Source of the DNA: Bacteroidota bacterium
Lineage (GTDB): Bacteria > Bacteroidota > Bacteroidia > M30B66
Direction: 5' to 3'
Assembly (NCBI GenBank): GCA_027490225.1
Contig: JAIXYK010000035.1
Coordinates: 62,001 to 126,000 of the forward strand
DNA: 64,000 bases
The notes below the pieces were generated by a model. It made no database searches. It saw nothing but the letters and a program-made list of their open reading frames with translations, and had not been told where the DNA came from. The position numbers and the translations under genes were made by a program. How positions within the stretch are numbered: the first letter of the stretch is position 1; the number at the start of each line of letters is the position of its first letter. Of the stretch, positions 56,035 to 64,000 are shown in pieces.

Positions 56035-57213
56035 CTATTTAAATGCATTCTCTCCGGTAATTTCCATACCGAGAATGAGCAAGTGAATGTCGTGTGTGCC
56101 TTCGTAGGTAATTACAGATTCAAGGTTCATCATGTGGCGCATAATTGGGTATTCACCGGTAATGCCCATTCCTCCGTGTATTTGGCGGGCTTCTCTTGCA
56201 ATGTCTAGTGCCATCGCAACATTATTACGTTTTGCCATTGAAATTTGCGCAGGTGTTGCGCGTTCTTCGTTACGCAAAACTCCCAAACGCCAAGCCAGTA
56301 ACTGCGCTTTGGTAATTTCAGTAATCATTTCGGCCAATTTCTTTTGCTGTAACTGGAAGCCAGCTAATGGCTTACCAAACTGAACGCGTTCTTTAGCATA
56401 ACGAAGTGCAGAATCGTAGCAATCCATAGCAGCACCGATTACGCCCCATGAAATTCCGTAACGTGCAGAATTTAAGCAACCTAAAGGACCTTTTAATCCT
56501 TCAACATTTGGTAATAAATTTTCTTTTGGAACTTTTACGTTATCGAAAACCAGTTCACCAGTTGCAGAAGCACGAAGCGACCATTTGTCGTGTGTTTCTG
56601 GTGTGGTAAAGCCTTCCATGCCTCGCTCAACGATGATTCCGCGAATTTTGCCTTCATCATTTTTTGCCCAAACAATGGCAATGTCAGCAAACGGGGAATT
56701 TGAAATCCACATTTTTGCACCATTCAACAAATAATGGTCGCCTTTATCTTTGATATTGGTAATCATGCTGCTTGGGTCAGAACCAGAATCTGGCTCGGTA
56801 AGTCCGAAACAGCCCATTAATTCACCGGTTGCCAATTTTGGTAAGTATTTGCGGCGTTGTTCTTCAGAGCCGTACTTGTAAATTGGATACATTACTAAAG
56901 AGCTTTGAACTGAAGCAGTAGAGCGAATTCCAGAATCGCCCCGCTCAATTTCCTGCATGATTAAACCATAGGAAATCTGGTCAAGGCCTTGTCCACCGTA
57001 TTCTACAGGAATGTAAGGGCCGAAAGCTCCAATTTCGCCTAAACCTTTAATAAGGTGTTTTGGGAAAACGCAGCGTTGTGCATGATCTTCTATAATTGGC
57101 GTAACTTCTTTTTTTACCCAAGCGCGCACAGAGTCGCGAATTAATTTTTGTTCTTCGGTAAGTAAATCGTCAATTTGATAGAAATCGTGGCCTTGAAAAC
57201 GGTCTTTGCTCAT
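56035..57213 (-). CDS. gcdH: Glutaryl-CoA dehydrogenase-type acyl-CoA dehydrogenase
   Basis: A 392-residue flavoenzyme that oxidises and decarboxylates glutaryl-CoA to crotonyl-CoA in lysine and tryptophan breakdown. Recognisable features are IPVEYGGQGLDQISYGLIMQ, the FAD/substrate block GCFGLTEPDSGSDPSSM, LNGAKMWISN, and the C-terminal catalytic glutamate segment YEGTHDIHLLILG, which is characteristic of glutaryl-CoA dehydrogenases. The frame runs on to 57492, but the extra residues are translated tandem repeat, so I place the start at the ATG at 57213 (MSKDRFQGHDF). Confidence 0.93.
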   Translation of the reverse strand: MSKDRFQGHDFYQIDDLLTEEQKLIRDSVRAWVKKEVTPIIEDHAQRCVFPKHLIKGLGEIGAFGPYIPVEYGGQGLDQISYGLIMQEIERGDSGIRSTASVQSSLVMYPIYKYGSEEQRRKYLPKLATGELMGCFGLTEPDSGSDPSSMITNIKDKGDHYLLNGAKMWISNSPFADIAIVWAKNDEGKIRGIIVERGMEGFTTPETHDKWSLRASATGELVFDNVKVPKENLLPNVEGLKGPLGCLNSARYGISWGVIGAAMDCYDSALRYAKERVQFGKPLAGFQLQQKKLAEMITEITKAQLLAWRLGVLRNEERATPAQISMAKRNNVAMALDIAREARQIHGGMGITGEYPIMRHMMNLESVITYEGTHDIHLLILGMEITGENAFK

Positions 57214-57322
57214 AGAATTTTTGAATTTTTTGCGGTGCGAAAATAGTGATAATTCAGATAACTCAAATGGGGCTGATTTGTTGAGATTGGTCAAATTTTT
57301 TATTGGCTTCGGTGTTGAGTAT

Positions 57323-57688
57323 TGCGACGCGGAGGTTTTTCTTCTACTAGCTTCGCTTCGCTCAATTTTAAGTGGCACGGAGGTTTTTCTTCTACTAGCT
57401 TCGCTTCGCTCAATTTTAAATGGCACGGAGTTCACAGAGGTAGTGGCACGGAGTTCACAGAGATTTCCTTCTACTAGCTTCGCTTCGCTCAATTTTAAAT
57501 GGCACGGAGTTCACAGAGGTAGTGGCACGGAGTTCACGGAGATTTCCTTCTACTAGATTCGCTTCGCTCAATTTTAAATGGCACGGAGTTCACAGAGGTT
57601 GTGGCACGGAGTTCACGGAGGTTTACTTCTACTAGCTTCGCTCAATTTTAAGTGGCACAGAGCTCTCGGAGGTTTTTGTGCCTCAATT
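57323..57688. repeat. Imperfect tandem repeat array (about 48- and 79-bp units)
   Basis: Six tandem units fill most of the 620-bp gcdH/sigma spacer (57214-57833). Each ends in a shared core CTTCTACTAG, CTTCGCTTCGCTC and AATTTTAA. Units at 57323-57372 and 57373-57420 are about 48-50 bp. Units at 57421-57499 and 57500-57578 are 79 bp because they add tandem GGCACGGAGTTCAC segments, and the unit at 57579-57652 is 74 bp after losing one CGCTT. A decayed last copy runs to 57688. Read on the minus strand it adds spurious N-terminal codons to gcdH. The rest of the spacer (57689-57761) is plain AT-rich DNA. Confidence 0.9.
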
Positions 57689-57761
57689 ATTTTGCAATTA
57701 GCTTGTCACTAAGTTTTTCTTTATGATTTCATTTTTTTATTTCAATTCTAAAACTATAAAA

Positions 57762-57790
57762 TTGTAGAGATTTGCATTTTTATAAGTTTG
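57762..57790 (+). promoter_or_regulatory. Predicted promoter for the sigma/FecR/STN operon
   Basis: TTG at 57762-57764, an 18-bp spacer and TAAGTTTG at 57783-57790 match the housekeeping pattern. The ATG of the sigma gene is 44 bp downstream, so the operon may be expressed at a basal level without autoregulation. Confidence 0.5.
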
Positions 57791-57833
57791 TTTGGAAACA
57801 AAAACGAATTTGTAGTTATCGAAAAACGATGAA

Positions 57834-58418
57834 ATGGAAGATGTTGAGGTAATTGTAAGCATTAAATCTGGCGACAAAAAAGCCTTTGAGAAGTTGTTTT
57901 ATGAGCACTACCAAATGTTAGTGAGGTATGCTTTTACTTATATGAAAGACCATGATATTGCTGAGGAAGTTGTGCAGGATATAATGGTAAAATTTTGGGA
58001 AAAAAGAGCCGAACTTCCTGATGATGTTAAAGTGAAACCATACCTTTTTAGAATGACAGGCAACCATTGCCTAAATGTTTTGAAACATGAAAAAGTAAAG
58101 TTGCAGCATCAAACAGAAACGGTTGCCAATGGCATTTCGATGAGCGATGGTTTTGAGGTAATTGCTTCAAACGAATTGAATACCGAAATAAAGAAAGCAA
58201 TTGACGATTTGCCAGAACAATGTGGTAAGGTGTTTTTACTGAGCAGAGATGAGGGTTTGAGTTATAAGGAAATTGCAGAAAGTTTAGACATTTCTGTAAA
58301 AACAGTAGAAAATCATGTTAGTAAAGCTTTGAAGCTGCTGAGGGAAGCATTAAAACCCTACTTAACAATTTTATTAATTGATATTCAGTTGCTTATAGAA
58401 ATATTTTATTCCAAGTAG
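57834..58418 (+). CDS. ECF-type RNA polymerase sigma-70 factor
   Basis: A 194-residue ECF sigma factor of the Bacteroidota expansion type. Region 2 (FEKLFYEHYQMLVRYAFTYM, DHDIAEEVVQDIMVKFWEKR) contacts the -10 element and core polymerase. Region 4 has the helix-turn-helix LPEQCGKVFLLSRDEGLSYK and AESLDISVKTVENHVSKALK. It is followed 38 bp later by the FecR-like anti-sigma gene, so the two form a cell-surface signalling pair. The final residues (LTILLIDIQLLIEIFYSK) are unusually hydrophobic. Confidence 0.95.
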   Translation: MEDVEVIVSIKSGDKKAFEKLFYEHYQMLVRYAFTYMKDHDIAEEVVQDIMVKFWEKRAELPDDVKVKPYLFRMTGNHCLNVLKHEKVKLQHQTETVANGISMSDGFEVIASNELNTEIKKAIDDLPEQCGKVFLLSRDEGLSYKEIAESLDISVKTVENHVSKALKLLREALKPYLTILLIDIQLLIEIFYSK

Positions 58419-58456
58419 GGGTAAAGCAGTATTGAATTGTCTTAAACAAAGATTCC

Positions 58457-59425
58457 ATGAAAGAAAACAATCCATCAACGTTTGATTTGCTTATTGCAAA
58501 AGTCTTGACTGGCGAAGCCTCTGACGCAGAAGCTATTCAATTAGAGCAACTTAGGAATGAAAATCCTGAGCTGGAGGAACAATACGTAGCTTTTGAAAAA
58601 ATCTGGAATGCGAAAGAACCTATAACAGAATACAATACTACCGCGGCCTGGGAAAATGTAAGTAAGCGCATTTCTCCAAATAAAACTGGTCGTGTTTTTT
58701 GGCTGAAACCATTGAGCATTGCAGCGTCTCTAATTTTGGTTATTGCTTTGGGTGGAGTTATATGGAATTCACTTGGCAATAATGCAAAAAACACTACTTA
58801 TGTTTCTAAAGGTACAGATACGCTGCAATTGCCCGATGGAACCAATGTGGTGCTTTTGGCAAATAGCAGCATTACCTATCCTGAAAAATTTGAAGATGCC
58901 GAACGCAATGTGTCGTTAACCGGTTCTGCATTTTTTGATGTAGCTAAAAACAAAGAAAAATCATTTGTAATAGAAACAGAAGTTGGATTTGTACAAGTTT
59001 TAGGAACCAGATTTTTTGTAGAAACAAACAAAACATCCAAAGAAAATAGGGTAGAGGTAAGCGAAGGAAAAGTAGCTGTTTGGGTAAAGGGAAATGCAGA
59101 AAAAAGAGAAGTATTATTGGCTGGAGATGCAGCAATTTTGAATACCTCTGTTTTGAAATCTATTGCTGACACCGTTGCCATGAAATTCGAGTTTATAAAG
59201 CAACTGAGTTTCGAAAACGAAACACTTGCAGATGTGATGAAGACCTTAGAAAAAATCACCAATAAAAAAATAACGTTCGAATCACCAACAGCTGCGGCTT
59301 GCAGATACACAGGTTCTTTTGAAAAACAAAAGGTATCGGAAATATTAAAAGTAATAGCAAGTACTTTTCTGTTTGAGGTGATTGAACAAGATTCTATCAT
59401 CATATTAAAAGGAAATGGCTGCTAA
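58457..59425 (+). CDS. FecR-family anti-sigma factor (with DUF4974)
   Basis: A 322-residue single-pass membrane protein. The cytoplasmic N-terminus should hold the sigma factor, a transmembrane helix is at about 76-98 (LSIAASLILVIALGGVIW), and the periplasmic FecR domain follows (DGTNVVLLANSSITYPEKF, RNVSLTGSAFFDVAKNK, GFVQVLGTRFFVE). The C-terminal DUF4974-type domain (LADVMKTLEKITNKKITF) normally docks on the STN domain of the receptor. The gene overlaps the STN-domain gene by 11 bp. Confidence 0.93.
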   Translation: MKENNPSTFDLLIAKVLTGEASDAEAIQLEQLRNENPELEEQYVAFEKIWNAKEPITEYNTTAAWENVSKRISPNKTGRVFWLKPLSIAASLILVIALGGVIWNSLGNNAKNTTYVSKGTDTLQLPDGTNVVLLANSSITYPEKFEDAERNVSLTGSAFFDVAKNKEKSFVIETEVGFVQVLGTRFFVETNKTSKENRVEVSEGKVAVWVKGNAEKREVLLAGDAAILNTSVLKSIADTVAMKFEFIKQLSFENETLADVMKTLEKITNKKITFESPTAAACRYTGSFEKQKVSEILKVIASTFLFEVIEQDSIIILKGNGC

Positions 59426-61244
59426 AAAAATTGCTTTTTTGTTATTTGTTCTAGGATTGAATAGTCCAATATGGGCGCAAGAAAACCCATTGGAAAGAAT
59501 TGTTAGTATTGAGGTTACTAACCAGCCAACGTCTTCTGTTTTGAAACAAATAAGTGAAAAAGCAGGTTTTTTGTTGAGTTACAATGCATCAGATATAGAT
59601 GAAAAAAGACATGTTTCAATTGCTGCAAAAAACCAAAAAGTTGCACAAGTTTACCAAAAAGTATTGGGTTCAGATTATAACTTGAAAGCCAGTGGTAGGC
59701 ATGTAATTATTACAAAAAAAAACGAAAGCAAGGAGAAAGATAAAAACCCATTGGTAATAACAGGAAGCATAAAAAATTCTTCCGATAAAAATGCTATTGC
59801 ATACGCTTCGATAGTGGAAATAAATAGCCGAAGCGCTGTGTTGAGTGGTCAAACGGGAACCTTTAGCATGCAAATTAAAAAACCGATTAAAGAAATTAAC
59901 TACAAGTTATTAATTAGCAAGAAGAACTATTTTGATACAGTAATTACTATTCAAAAGAACACACAAAAGTTAAACATTGAGTTGAAGCCGCATGCAACAA
60001 TTGATGAACTTACTCCTCTAGAAACGCTGAGAATTCAATCTTTTAATGAAAATTCATTTGTCCAGAATCTGGTACCTTCGAGCCAGCAGTATTTTATTGA
60101 AAACAATTCCTTGTTTGAGCAACGCAAGTTTCAGGTTTCATTCGTTCCGGGTTTGAGTACCAATGGAACGCTAAATTCACTTACCGAAAATCAAATTAGT
60201 TTTAATATTTTGGGTGGATACGCCCTGGGCTTAGATGGATTTGAGTTATCGGGAATATTTGCGTTGACCAGAAAAAACGTAAAAGGATTTCAGTTAAGTG
60301 GCGTATTTAATATTAACGGAGGTACTACCAAAGGTTGTCAAACTGCAGGATTTTTTAATACTACCATTGGTTCTGTAAATGGATTACAGTTAGCGGGATT
60401 TAGTAACACAGTACAAGATTCATTGAGCGGGGGACAAATTTCAGGATTTTTTAATTTTTCAAATGGAATAACAGATGGATTACAATTAGCAGGTTTTGCA
60501 AATGTTTCAAGCGACACTATTTCAGGAGCACAGATTGCAGGATTCACCAATGTGAGTCTAAAAAAGACAAGTGCTTTACAGCTTTCTGGTTTTGCAAATG
60601 TTGGTTTGAAGGATGTAATAGCTCCTCAAATTTCAGGTTTTATGAATGTTGGTAAAAATGTGAATAGCTTGCAATTGAGTGGATTTATAAATGTTGCCAA
60701 GAACATAAAAGGAGCTCAAATAGGTATCTTCAATATCAGCGATTCGATTCGCGGTATTCCCATTGGATTGTTTAGTTTTTCCAGAAAAGGGTATCATCAA
60801 TTAGAAGTTTCCTATAATGATTTCGTGCCGTATAATGTTTTATTCAGAACGGGCGTAAACGGATTTCACAATATATTTTCAGCTTCGTTTTACCAAGGCC
60901 CTACAGAATCGTATGGTATTTATGGATATGGCATAGGATCAAGAATTCCACTTTCTAAAAAATTCAGCCTCGGTTTAGATGCCAAAGTAAATTTCCTGAA
61001 TCGCAAAAATGCTTGGAATGATGTTCCCGATTTGTGGGCTATGTCATCTTTATACGTTGGTTTTAAACCAGTTAAATGGTTCGAGATTTTCGCAGCACCA
61101 GCTTTTCATGCTTATCGTTATGAAAAAGATGTTGCATGGAGCGAGCGCCCTAATCCAACCAAAAATATTGTATTTAGGGAAGAAAATTCTCAAGCCAAGT
61201 TTATTGGCTGGACAGGATTTAACTTTGGAATTAGGTTTTTTTAG
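59415..61244 (+). CDS. STN-domain protein with 16-residue surface repeats and C-terminal barrel
   Basis: A 609-residue exported protein. After a signal peptide (LNSPIWAQ) comes an STN domain (about 24-105, VSIEVTNQPTSSVLKQISEK) of the kind that touches FecR. A carboxypeptidase-regulatory-like domain (about 113-195) follows. From about residue 278 to 455 there are roughly ten 16-residue repeats of the type LAGFANVxxxxxxGxQ (for example LQLAGFSNTVQDSLSGGQ, PQISGFMNVGKN), like the LA_2272-type surface repeats. The C-terminus is beta-rich and ends in Phe (FGIRFF). It sits where a TonB receptor would normally be encoded, so it may be the surface sensor for this sigma/anti-sigma pair. Confidence 0.8.
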   Translation: MAAKKIAFLLFVLGLNSPIWAQENPLERIVSIEVTNQPTSSVLKQISEKAGFLLSYNASDIDEKRHVSIAAKNQKVAQVYQKVLGSDYNLKASGRHVIITKKNESKEKDKNPLVITGSIKNSSDKNAIAYASIVEINSRSAVLSGQTGTFSMQIKKPIKEINYKLLISKKNYFDTVITIQKNTQKLNIELKPHATIDELTPLETLRIQSFNENSFVQNLVPSSQQYFIENNSLFEQRKFQVSFVPGLSTNGTLNSLTENQISFNILGGYALGLDGFELSGIFALTRKNVKGFQLSGVFNINGGTTKGCQTAGFFNTTIGSVNGLQLAGFSNTVQDSLSGGQISGFFNFSNGITDGLQLAGFANVSSDTISGAQIAGFTNVSLKKTSALQLSGFANVGLKDVIAPQISGFMNVGKNVNSLQLSGFINVAKNIKGAQIGIFNISDSIRGIPIGLFSFSRKGYHQLEVSYNDFVPYNVLFRTGVNGFHNIFSASFYQGPTESYGIYGYGIGSRIPLSKKFSLGLDAKVNFLNRKNAWNDVPDLWAMSSLYVGFKPVKWFEIFAAPAFHAYRYEKDVAWSERPNPTKNIVFREENSQAKFIGWTGFNFGIRFF

Positions 61245-61247
61245 GCC

Positions 61248-61484
61248 TTAATTTCCTTTGGTTTTATACTTTGATAATTGTTGTAAGTCATTTTGCATTT
61301 GAAATACAAATGCGTTTATATCTTCTTCGAAAACGTAAACAGAGAAAGGAGAATTTTTAAATTTCCCATTTTTAGTTTCAGTAATTTTAAAGTACAAATC
61401 CTGATTTTTTGTTTTTGCAACTTCGAATTGATATGTCCTGTTTTTTCTAATTAACTGAGATTGGTAAATGGCTTTGTTATTCAT
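61248..61484 (-). CDS. PUR-family nucleic-acid-binding protein (DUF3276-like)
   Basis: A 78-residue protein resembling the DUF3276/PUR family common in Bacteroidota. The pattern RTYQFEVAKTKNQDLYFKIT, then TKNGKFKNSPFSVYVFEEDI and NAFVFQMQNDLQQL matches one PUR repeat (four strands and a helix). PUR proteins bind single-stranded nucleic acid; the role here is unknown. It is convergent with the STN-protein gene, with 3 bp between stops. Confidence 0.75.
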   Translation of the reverse strand: MNNKAIYQSQLIRKNRTYQFEVAKTKNQDLYFKITETKNGKFKNSPFSVYVFEEDINAFVFQMQNDLQQLSKYKTKGN

Positions 61485-61661
61485 AATAGTTAGATTTTAA
61501 TTAATAATGAGATTAATAACGAATTGATAAATAAATAATAGTAATGCAATGATAAATAAAACACCTTAAAATTAAAAAAGATTGATATCAAGAAAAACAG
61601 GAAAATAATTTTAGCAGCTTAATATTTTAATGATGTAATAATAGTGCAGAAAGAAGTCTAG

Positions 61662-64000
61662 TTAATTTTTGCTTTTTACAAAACGCAATTGTTTTGCATG
61701 TTTCCCATTTTCAGAAATACTTAAAATGTAAACGGAAGGCGCTAAGTTGGCAATGTCAATTTTGTTCGATTCGTTGGGATTTGTTAAGTTACCAGAAGCA
61801 ATAATCCTTCCTGTTAAATCCGCAATTTGGTAAGTAAATGTTTTACCAAAAGAAGGGGTTTCATTTTTTATAAATAATTGATTACTGGCAGGGTTGGGGT
61901 AAACCGTCCAGTTGTTAGTTAATTCAAAATCATTAAATCCTGTATCATCAATTTTTTCGAAATAGGCATTAAAGTCAATAGGGTTGCTTGTTAGCGTATC
62001 TACAAAAGAAGCATTTAATGTATCTGTTATCAATGCATTATTTCCCCAGTGCAAGAAAGTATAACCAGGATTCGCAACTGCCTGAATTTTAACAGGAATA
62101 CCATTAAAATAAACACCTTGCCAAGGATATTCTTCAGGTGTTACCGTACTAATATTTATTTTTCCGGCACCTGCTGGGAACACATCTAAAGTTACATCCA
62201 CTTGATTTGGCAAATTGAAATGATATTGAATATCGTCACGAACAATCGCAGTGCGCTGAGAAAGCTGATCTTGCAATATTAAGTGATTGTTATAGAAATC
62301 ATTCATTTGTTGGGGAATGTTATTGGGGTCGCCCCATCGCGCATATTCATTTGGCATTTCTACTACAAAAGAATTGAAGAAGTCATTTTCGAGCGCAAGT
62401 AATCTTTCAATTCTATAGGTTGTATTCATATTATCCGCAAAACGATTGATGAAGTAATCGTGAAAACGCCTATTTTGAATGCTTTTTAAGAAAACGTTGA
62501 TATAAGGATTATTGGGATCTTGATTTAAGAGGTATTCGATATGGTCAAAATAACAATCTACAAAACCCGTTGGCCCAAGGCAGCCTTCCAAATCTATTGC
62601 GCAAAAGCGATATCTGTTATTGGTTGCATCTGATTTGTAAATCTTTATGTTGTTTTGCGGCCAGTCTACATTTCCCATCCAACTTTCTGCAATAATATAA
62701 TCGGTATAATATGTCATATCGAATAATTCGTCAGCCAGGTTCCAGAAATTGGCATTTTCAGGGTCTAGTGCGTTAAATTGAGCTGCAGCATTAAAGAAAG
62801 TGTCTACAGAACCTTCAACAGCCCTCAATACGCTTCCGTACCAATAACTTAACGAAAGGATATCGGTTTGATTTTCATCAGCACCATCTAAATGATTAAA
62901 ATATTCAGTATCAAACTTTTCTCTTAATTCATATAAACCAAAATAACCGCCATTAATATAAACGGTAACGGGTCTCATGGCAGAAAAATAGTTATTGGTT
63001 TCTTCTGACATTGCCATGGTAGTAAATCCATCTTTGTAGGGCTGAACCAAATAAGCATTGCTTCCGTTTCTCAAATAAAAATTACTGTATTTAGTGCGGT
63101 TAGGCCGGTTCGGAATTACCAAATGTTCGATGGGACCTTCTCCCAAAAGACCATTATCGAGTTCTAATCTGAATGAATGTTGAGGATGTGAGCGACTACC
63201 TCCGGCACCTCCATCTATTTGCATTCCTGAGTTTTGTGAAAAGATGAGGCTGTTATCTGTGTCAAAATAATCTACATGCGCCGCTTTTTGCCAATCTTGC
63301 GCCCAATTATCAAAAATACCAGTTGGTCCATACAAGTTAGAATTGTCGGTTGTGATGGAAATAATTGGTGTAACGTGGTCTATTCCTATTAAATAAGATG
63401 CAGATGTGATTGTGCTTGGAAGTCTATTTGGTGCAAAAATTCTTGCTTTTAAAGTCGTTGATTGAAAAATAAATACAGGAGCACCTGTAAATAATTCGGA
63501 GTCTTGAGTAGGGTCGCTTCCGTCGCGCGTAAATCTCACTTCAGATTCAACTGCAGGAGGATTAAAATCACCAATGTTTACATTTATAGGAGTTTGATAA
63601 ATACCCGACAATATTCCAAAAACAGGAGGTATGGTAGGAACGCCATAACCTAAAGATGCGTTGTTACTTGCTCCTGGAGTAGGTTCTAAGAAATATACTT
63701 TGTTAGTAGAGCCATCATCCAGTAAACCAACACTAATGTTCAAGTCCTCTGCATCTATTTCTAATGAACTCAATAGACTGCCACTTGGAGAAAATAAATA
63801 CACGTTTTCACCACCACCTGAGATTTTAAAGTTGGTGTGAAAGCGAGAAGAGGGATCTACCATTTCGAAATTAGTAGAAACCTGGTTTTGATTGCTCGAT
63901 TTAAAGTTGATATCAATGTAAGTGTAAAAAGTATTTGGGTCTGTTGCAGCAACATCAAAGGATAAAGAGTTTATTGGGCCAGCAGTTAAACCTGCTTCTA
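61662..64000 (-). CDS. CotH-kinase-family secreted protein with type IX sorting domain (partial)
   Basis: The reading frame stays open to the window edge at 64000, so the N-terminus is missing; 779 residues are visible. A lamin-tail-like segment comes first (FLEPTPGASNNASLGYG), then a chitobiase/hexosaminidase C-terminal-like domain (VRFTRDGSDPTQDSELFTG). The CotH kinase-like domain has NFYLRNGSNAYLV, YINGGYFGLYELREKFDTEY and YRFCAIDLEGCLGP. A repeat-like module with FNAYFEK is followed by the T9SS sorting domain (WTVYPNPASNQLFIKN, YQIADLTGRIIASG, PSVYILSISENG). CotH relatives are protein kinases in spore coats; the substrate here is unknown. Confidence 0.9.
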   Translation of the reverse strand, partial: EAGLTAGPINSLSFDVAATDPNTFYTYIDINFKSSNQNQVSTNFEMVDPSSRFHTNFKISGGGENVYLFSPSGSLLSSLEIDAEDLNISVGLLDDGSTNKVYFLEPTPGASNNASLGYGVPTIPPVFGILSGIYQTPINVNIGDFNPPAVESEVRFTRDGSDPTQDSELFTGAPVFIFQSTTLKARIFAPNRLPSTITSASYLIGIDHVTPIISITTDNSNLYGPTGIFDNWAQDWQKAAHVDYFDTDNSLIFSQNSGMQIDGGAGGSRSHPQHSFRLELDNGLLGEGPIEHLVIPNRPNRTKYSNFYLRNGSNAYLVQPYKDGFTTMAMSEETNNYFSAMRPVTVYINGGYFGLYELREKFDTEYFNHLDGADENQTDILSLSYWYGSVLRAVEGSVDTFFNAAAQFNALDPENANFWNLADELFDMTYYTDYIIAESWMGNVDWPQNNIKIYKSDATNNRYRFCAIDLEGCLGPTGFVDCYFDHIEYLLNQDPNNPYINVFLKSIQNRRFHDYFINRFADNMNTTYRIERLLALENDFFNSFVVEMPNEYARWGDPNNIPQQMNDFYNNHLILQDQLSQRTAIVRDDIQYHFNLPNQVDVTLDVFPAGAGKINISTVTPEEYPWQGVYFNGIPVKIQAVANPGYTFLHWGNNALITDTLNASFVDTLTSNPIDFNAYFEKIDDTGFNDFELTNNWTVYPNPASNQLFIKNETPSFGKTFTYQIADLTGRIIASGNLTNPNESNKIDIANLAPSVYILSISENGKHAKQLRFVKSKN

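Noticed and set aside
57214-57556. N-terminal extension of the acyl-CoA dehydrogenase frame (to 57492) and a plus-strand open frame at 57206-57556
   Set aside because: Both are translations of the tandem repeat array; the protein family begins at the ATG at 57213.

Overview
The window is AT-rich chromosomal DNA from a Bacteroidota bacterium. The evidence is an intact type IX secretion/gliding core (porP, gldK, gldL, gldM, gldN), four secreted proteins with type IX C-terminal sorting domains, a SusC/SusD pair, an ECF sigma/FecR locus, and -7 promoter elements of the Bacteroidota form TAnnTTTG. The class looks Flavobacteriia-like, but this cannot be fixed from the sequence alone. No rRNA, tRNA, CRISPR array, transposase or prophage gene was seen.

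Layout. 0-9.3 kb: TonB-dependent receptor, dprA, a DCC-family oxidoreductase, an ABC-F ATPase, DUF983, a beta-barrel protein, then groES-groEL with a clear terminator. 9.4-13.8 kb: a tight minus-strand operon miaB - sigma-54 activator - lptE - TPR-like protein - secG, closed by a strong terminator. 14.0-23.4 kb: topA, a degenerate ureohydrolase, porP, gldKLMN and a terminator. 23.4-33.1 kb, mostly minus strand: SprT-like, aminotransferase and manC; then nadA, M16 peptidase, MORN-repeat protein and NlpC/P60 lipoprotein. 33.07-33.57 kb: a 498-bp gene-free, very AT-rich divergent region that I propose as a candidate oriC. 33.6-41.7 kb, plus strand: rpiB, DUF4175 giant protein, RsbW-like ATPase, ybeY, mnmG, methyltransferase, DUF4442 protein. 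Two perfect 14-bp parS-type palindromes flank mnmG. 41.7-50.1 kb: an alpha-glucan utilisation locus (GH13 amylase, SusC, SusD, small secreted protein). 50.3-57.2 kb, minus strand: NhaD-type antiporter, ALDH7-like dehydrogenase, secreted esterase, lipoprotein, ArsC/YffB-like protein, glutaryl-CoA dehydrogenase. 57.3-57.7 kb: an imperfect tandem repeat array. 57.8-61.2 kb: ECF sigma factor, FecR-like anti-sigma factor and an STN-domain surface-repeat protein standing where a TonB receptor would be expected. 61.2-64 kb: PUR-family small protein and a partial CotH-like secreted protein that runs off the window end.

How it fits together. The PorP/GldKLMN machine presumably exports the local cargo (amylase, small secreted protein, esterase, CotH protein). 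SusC/SusD would import the oligosaccharides that the exported amylase releases. The most interesting leads are the candidate oriC with a nearby parS cluster; the sigma/anti-sigma/STN locus whose receptor-like partner is a 16-residue-repeat protein rather than a TonB receptor; a ureohydrolase-fold protein in the T9SS locus that has lost metal ligands; a GC-rich intergenic element with two mutually exclusive hairpins; and a ybeY that appears to start at CTG.
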